A stretch of 64,000 bases of DNA, taken from assembly GCF_900635455.1 (NCBI RefSeq), contig NZ_LR134116.1, positions 1,302,001 through 1,366,000 on the forward strand. The letters run 5' to 3'. Of the stretch, positions 62,164-64,000 are shown piece by piece. The notes under the pieces are model-generated. The model did not search any database. It was not told the origin of the DNA and saw nothing but the letters and a program-made list of their open reading frames with translations. The position numbers and the translations under genes were made by a program. The stretch is from Yersinia intermedia (lineage in GTDB: Bacteria; Pseudomonadota; Gammaproteobacteria; Enterobacterales; Enterobacteriaceae). Positions within the stretch are counted from its first letter, which is position 1. Every line of letters begins with the position of its first letter.

Positions 62164-63147
62164 ATGATGCAGGATTTGCGTCTGATATTAATCGTTGTTG
62201 GCGCGATCGCCATAATAGCGTTGTTATTGCATGGTTTATGGACCAGCCGTAAAGAACGCTCTTCACTTTTTCGCGATCGCCCAGTTAAACGTCCGAAACA
62301 AGAACGTGTTGAAACCCCGATCGAGAGTCTCGATGAAGGGGTAGGAGAAGTGCGCGTCCGCACTGCTCATCCACAGGAGAAGCCTTCGTTTAGTCATATT
62401 GATGACGACGACGGAGAAATGCCGGTTATTCAGCATACTGATACCAAACCGGCTCAGGTCAAGGCGGAACCTCGTCAGAAACCTTTTGCTTCAGTGCCAA
62501 CAGACTATGACGACCCTCTTTTGGGTGGGCTATCGGCTGAGCAACCACCGCATGCATCACCGCGTGATCCTTTGCTTGGAACGGTTGACGAGTCTTATTC
62601 ACAACCGCGACACGCAGAGTCACCGCATGTGGCAGAACCTGCACCTCGTGTGGCACCACAACATGTGGCATCACAACCAGAGCCTGTGGCTCCGGCATCC
62701 GAGGTGAAACCACAGAAACTGAAAGAAACCGTTCTGGTGTTGCATGTTGCCGCGCATCACGGTGGTGCTCTTGGTGGCGAGGTGCTGCTACAGAGTGTTC
62801 TTCAGTCTGGTTTCCAATTTGGTGAGATGGGTATTTTCCATCGTCATCTTAGCCCGGCAGGCAGTGGCCCAGTATTATTCAGTCTGGCGAATATGGTAAA
62901 ACCGGGTTCTTTCGACCCTGATACCATGTCTGATTTCTCAACGCCGGGTGTTTCAATGTTTATGATGGTACCGTCTTATGGCGATGCAAATCAGAACTTT
63001 AAGTTAATGCTGCAATCTGCCCAACGCATTGCCGATGATGTCGGTGGTGTGGTGTTGGATGATGACCGCCGCATGATGACCCCGCAGAAGCTGGAAACGT
63101 ATAAAGCGCGTATCCGCGAAGTGCTGGATGCAAACGCAAGCGCCTGA
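62164..63147 (+). CDS. zipA: Cell division protein ZipA
   Basis: Anchors FtsZ to the inner membrane at the division site. 328 aa: N-terminal helix ([22 protein letters not shown]), a charged patch ([13 protein letters not shown]), a Pro/Gln/His-rich linker (about 50-190), and the C-terminal FtsZ-binding domain with [34 protein letters not shown] and [28 protein letters not shown] 62164 matches E. coli MMQDLR. Confidence 0.96.
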   Translation: MMQDLRLILIVVGAIAIIALLLHGLWTSRKERSSLFRDRPVKRPKQERVETPIESLDEGVGEVRVRTAHPQEKPSFSHIDDDDGEMPVIQHTDTKPAQVKAEPRQKPFASVPTDYDDPLLGGLSAEQPPHASPRDPLLGTVDESYSQPRHAESPHVAEPAPRVAPQHVASQPEPVAPASEVKPQKLKETVLVLHVAAHHGGALGGEVLLQSVLQSGFQFGEMGIFHRHLSPAGSGPVLFSLANMVKPGSFDPDTMSDFSTPGVSMFMMVPSYGDANQNFKLMLQSAQRIADDVGGVVLDDDRRMMTPQKLETYKARIREVLDANASA

Positions 63148-63180
63148 TAACGTCGCCTCGCAATGAATCGAATTAACCCG

Positions 63181-63206
63181 AACCCCCGCATGCCGGGGGT
63201 TTTTTA
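63181..63206 (+). terminator. Rho-independent terminator after zipA
   Basis: AACCCCC / GGGGGTT stem with a 7-base loop and a T run (63200-63206), 33 bases after zipA and 17 bases before ligA. Confidence 0.85.
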
Positions 63207-63219
63207 TCTTTGATGGTGA

Positions 63220-64000
<781 letters not shown>

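Noticed and set aside
61631..62266. 211-aa minus-strand open frame overlapping cysZ and zipA
   Set aside because: Out of frame with cysZ and antisense to the zipA start; no recognisable motif.

Overview
The window is a chromosomal segment of an enterobacterium, almost certainly a Yersinia species. The gene order gcvR-dapA-bamC-purC-ypfJ-tmcA-ypfH-ypfN-dapE-yffB-ypfM-acrD, then hemF-ypeA-yfeY-yfeX-cysPTWAM, then crr-ptsI-ptsH-cysK-cysZ-zipA-ligA matches the E. coli K-12 backbone. The narP-napFDABC layout without napGH and the many ERIC-type intergenic repeats (nine copies seen, three carrying an extra internal segment of about 70 bp) point to Yersinia. The species cannot be fixed from this window.

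Layout. 1-12 kb: lysine/diaminopimelate biosynthesis (dapA, dapE), outer-membrane assembly (bamC), purine synthesis (purC), tRNA modification (tmcA) and small conserved genes. An unrecognised overlapping pair (169 + 48 aa) lies between tmcA and ypfH. 12-22 kb: the AcrD efflux pump, the 20-aa ypfM gene, an orphan winged-helix protein, the NarP regulator and the divergent periplasmic nitrate reductase operon napFDABC. 21.9-22.5 kb: a StbDE-type (Phd/RelE) toxin-antitoxin pair with a perfect palindrome at its promoter. 22.5-36 kb: nudK, maeB, yaiI, hemF, ypeA, an OB-fold periplasmic protein, yfeY, yfeX and the sulfate/thiosulfate operon cysPTWA with cysM.

36-56.8 kb is an accessory block between cysM and crr. 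It opens with a complete group 2 (ABC-transporter, poly-Kdo-linker) capsule locus. Region 1 (kpsE, kpsD, kpsC, kpsS) reads rightward. Region 3 (kpsM, kpsT) and a four-gene serotype region read leftward as one predicted operon, preceded by a JUMPstart/ops element (RfaH target) and ended by a hairpin plus T tract. The serotype region is very AT-rich. It encodes an 800-aa protein joining a TagF-like CDP-alditol phosphotransferase domain to a GT4 glycosyltransferase domain, a 298-aa protein of unknown function, a Stealth-family hexose-1-phosphate transferase and an alpha/beta-hydrolase-like protein. Together they predict a teichoic-acid-like, phosphodiester-containing capsule. I consider this the most interesting system in the window. 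A decayed coding remnant lies where the two capsule arms converge. The block ends with macAB (efflux) divergent from a CpxRA-like two-component pair.

56.8-64 kb returns to backbone: crr, ptsI and ptsH (with an ERIC element inside the operon), cysK, cysZ, zipA and the 5' part of ligA, which runs off the right edge. No tRNA, rRNA, insertion sequence, prophage or CRISPR array was seen.
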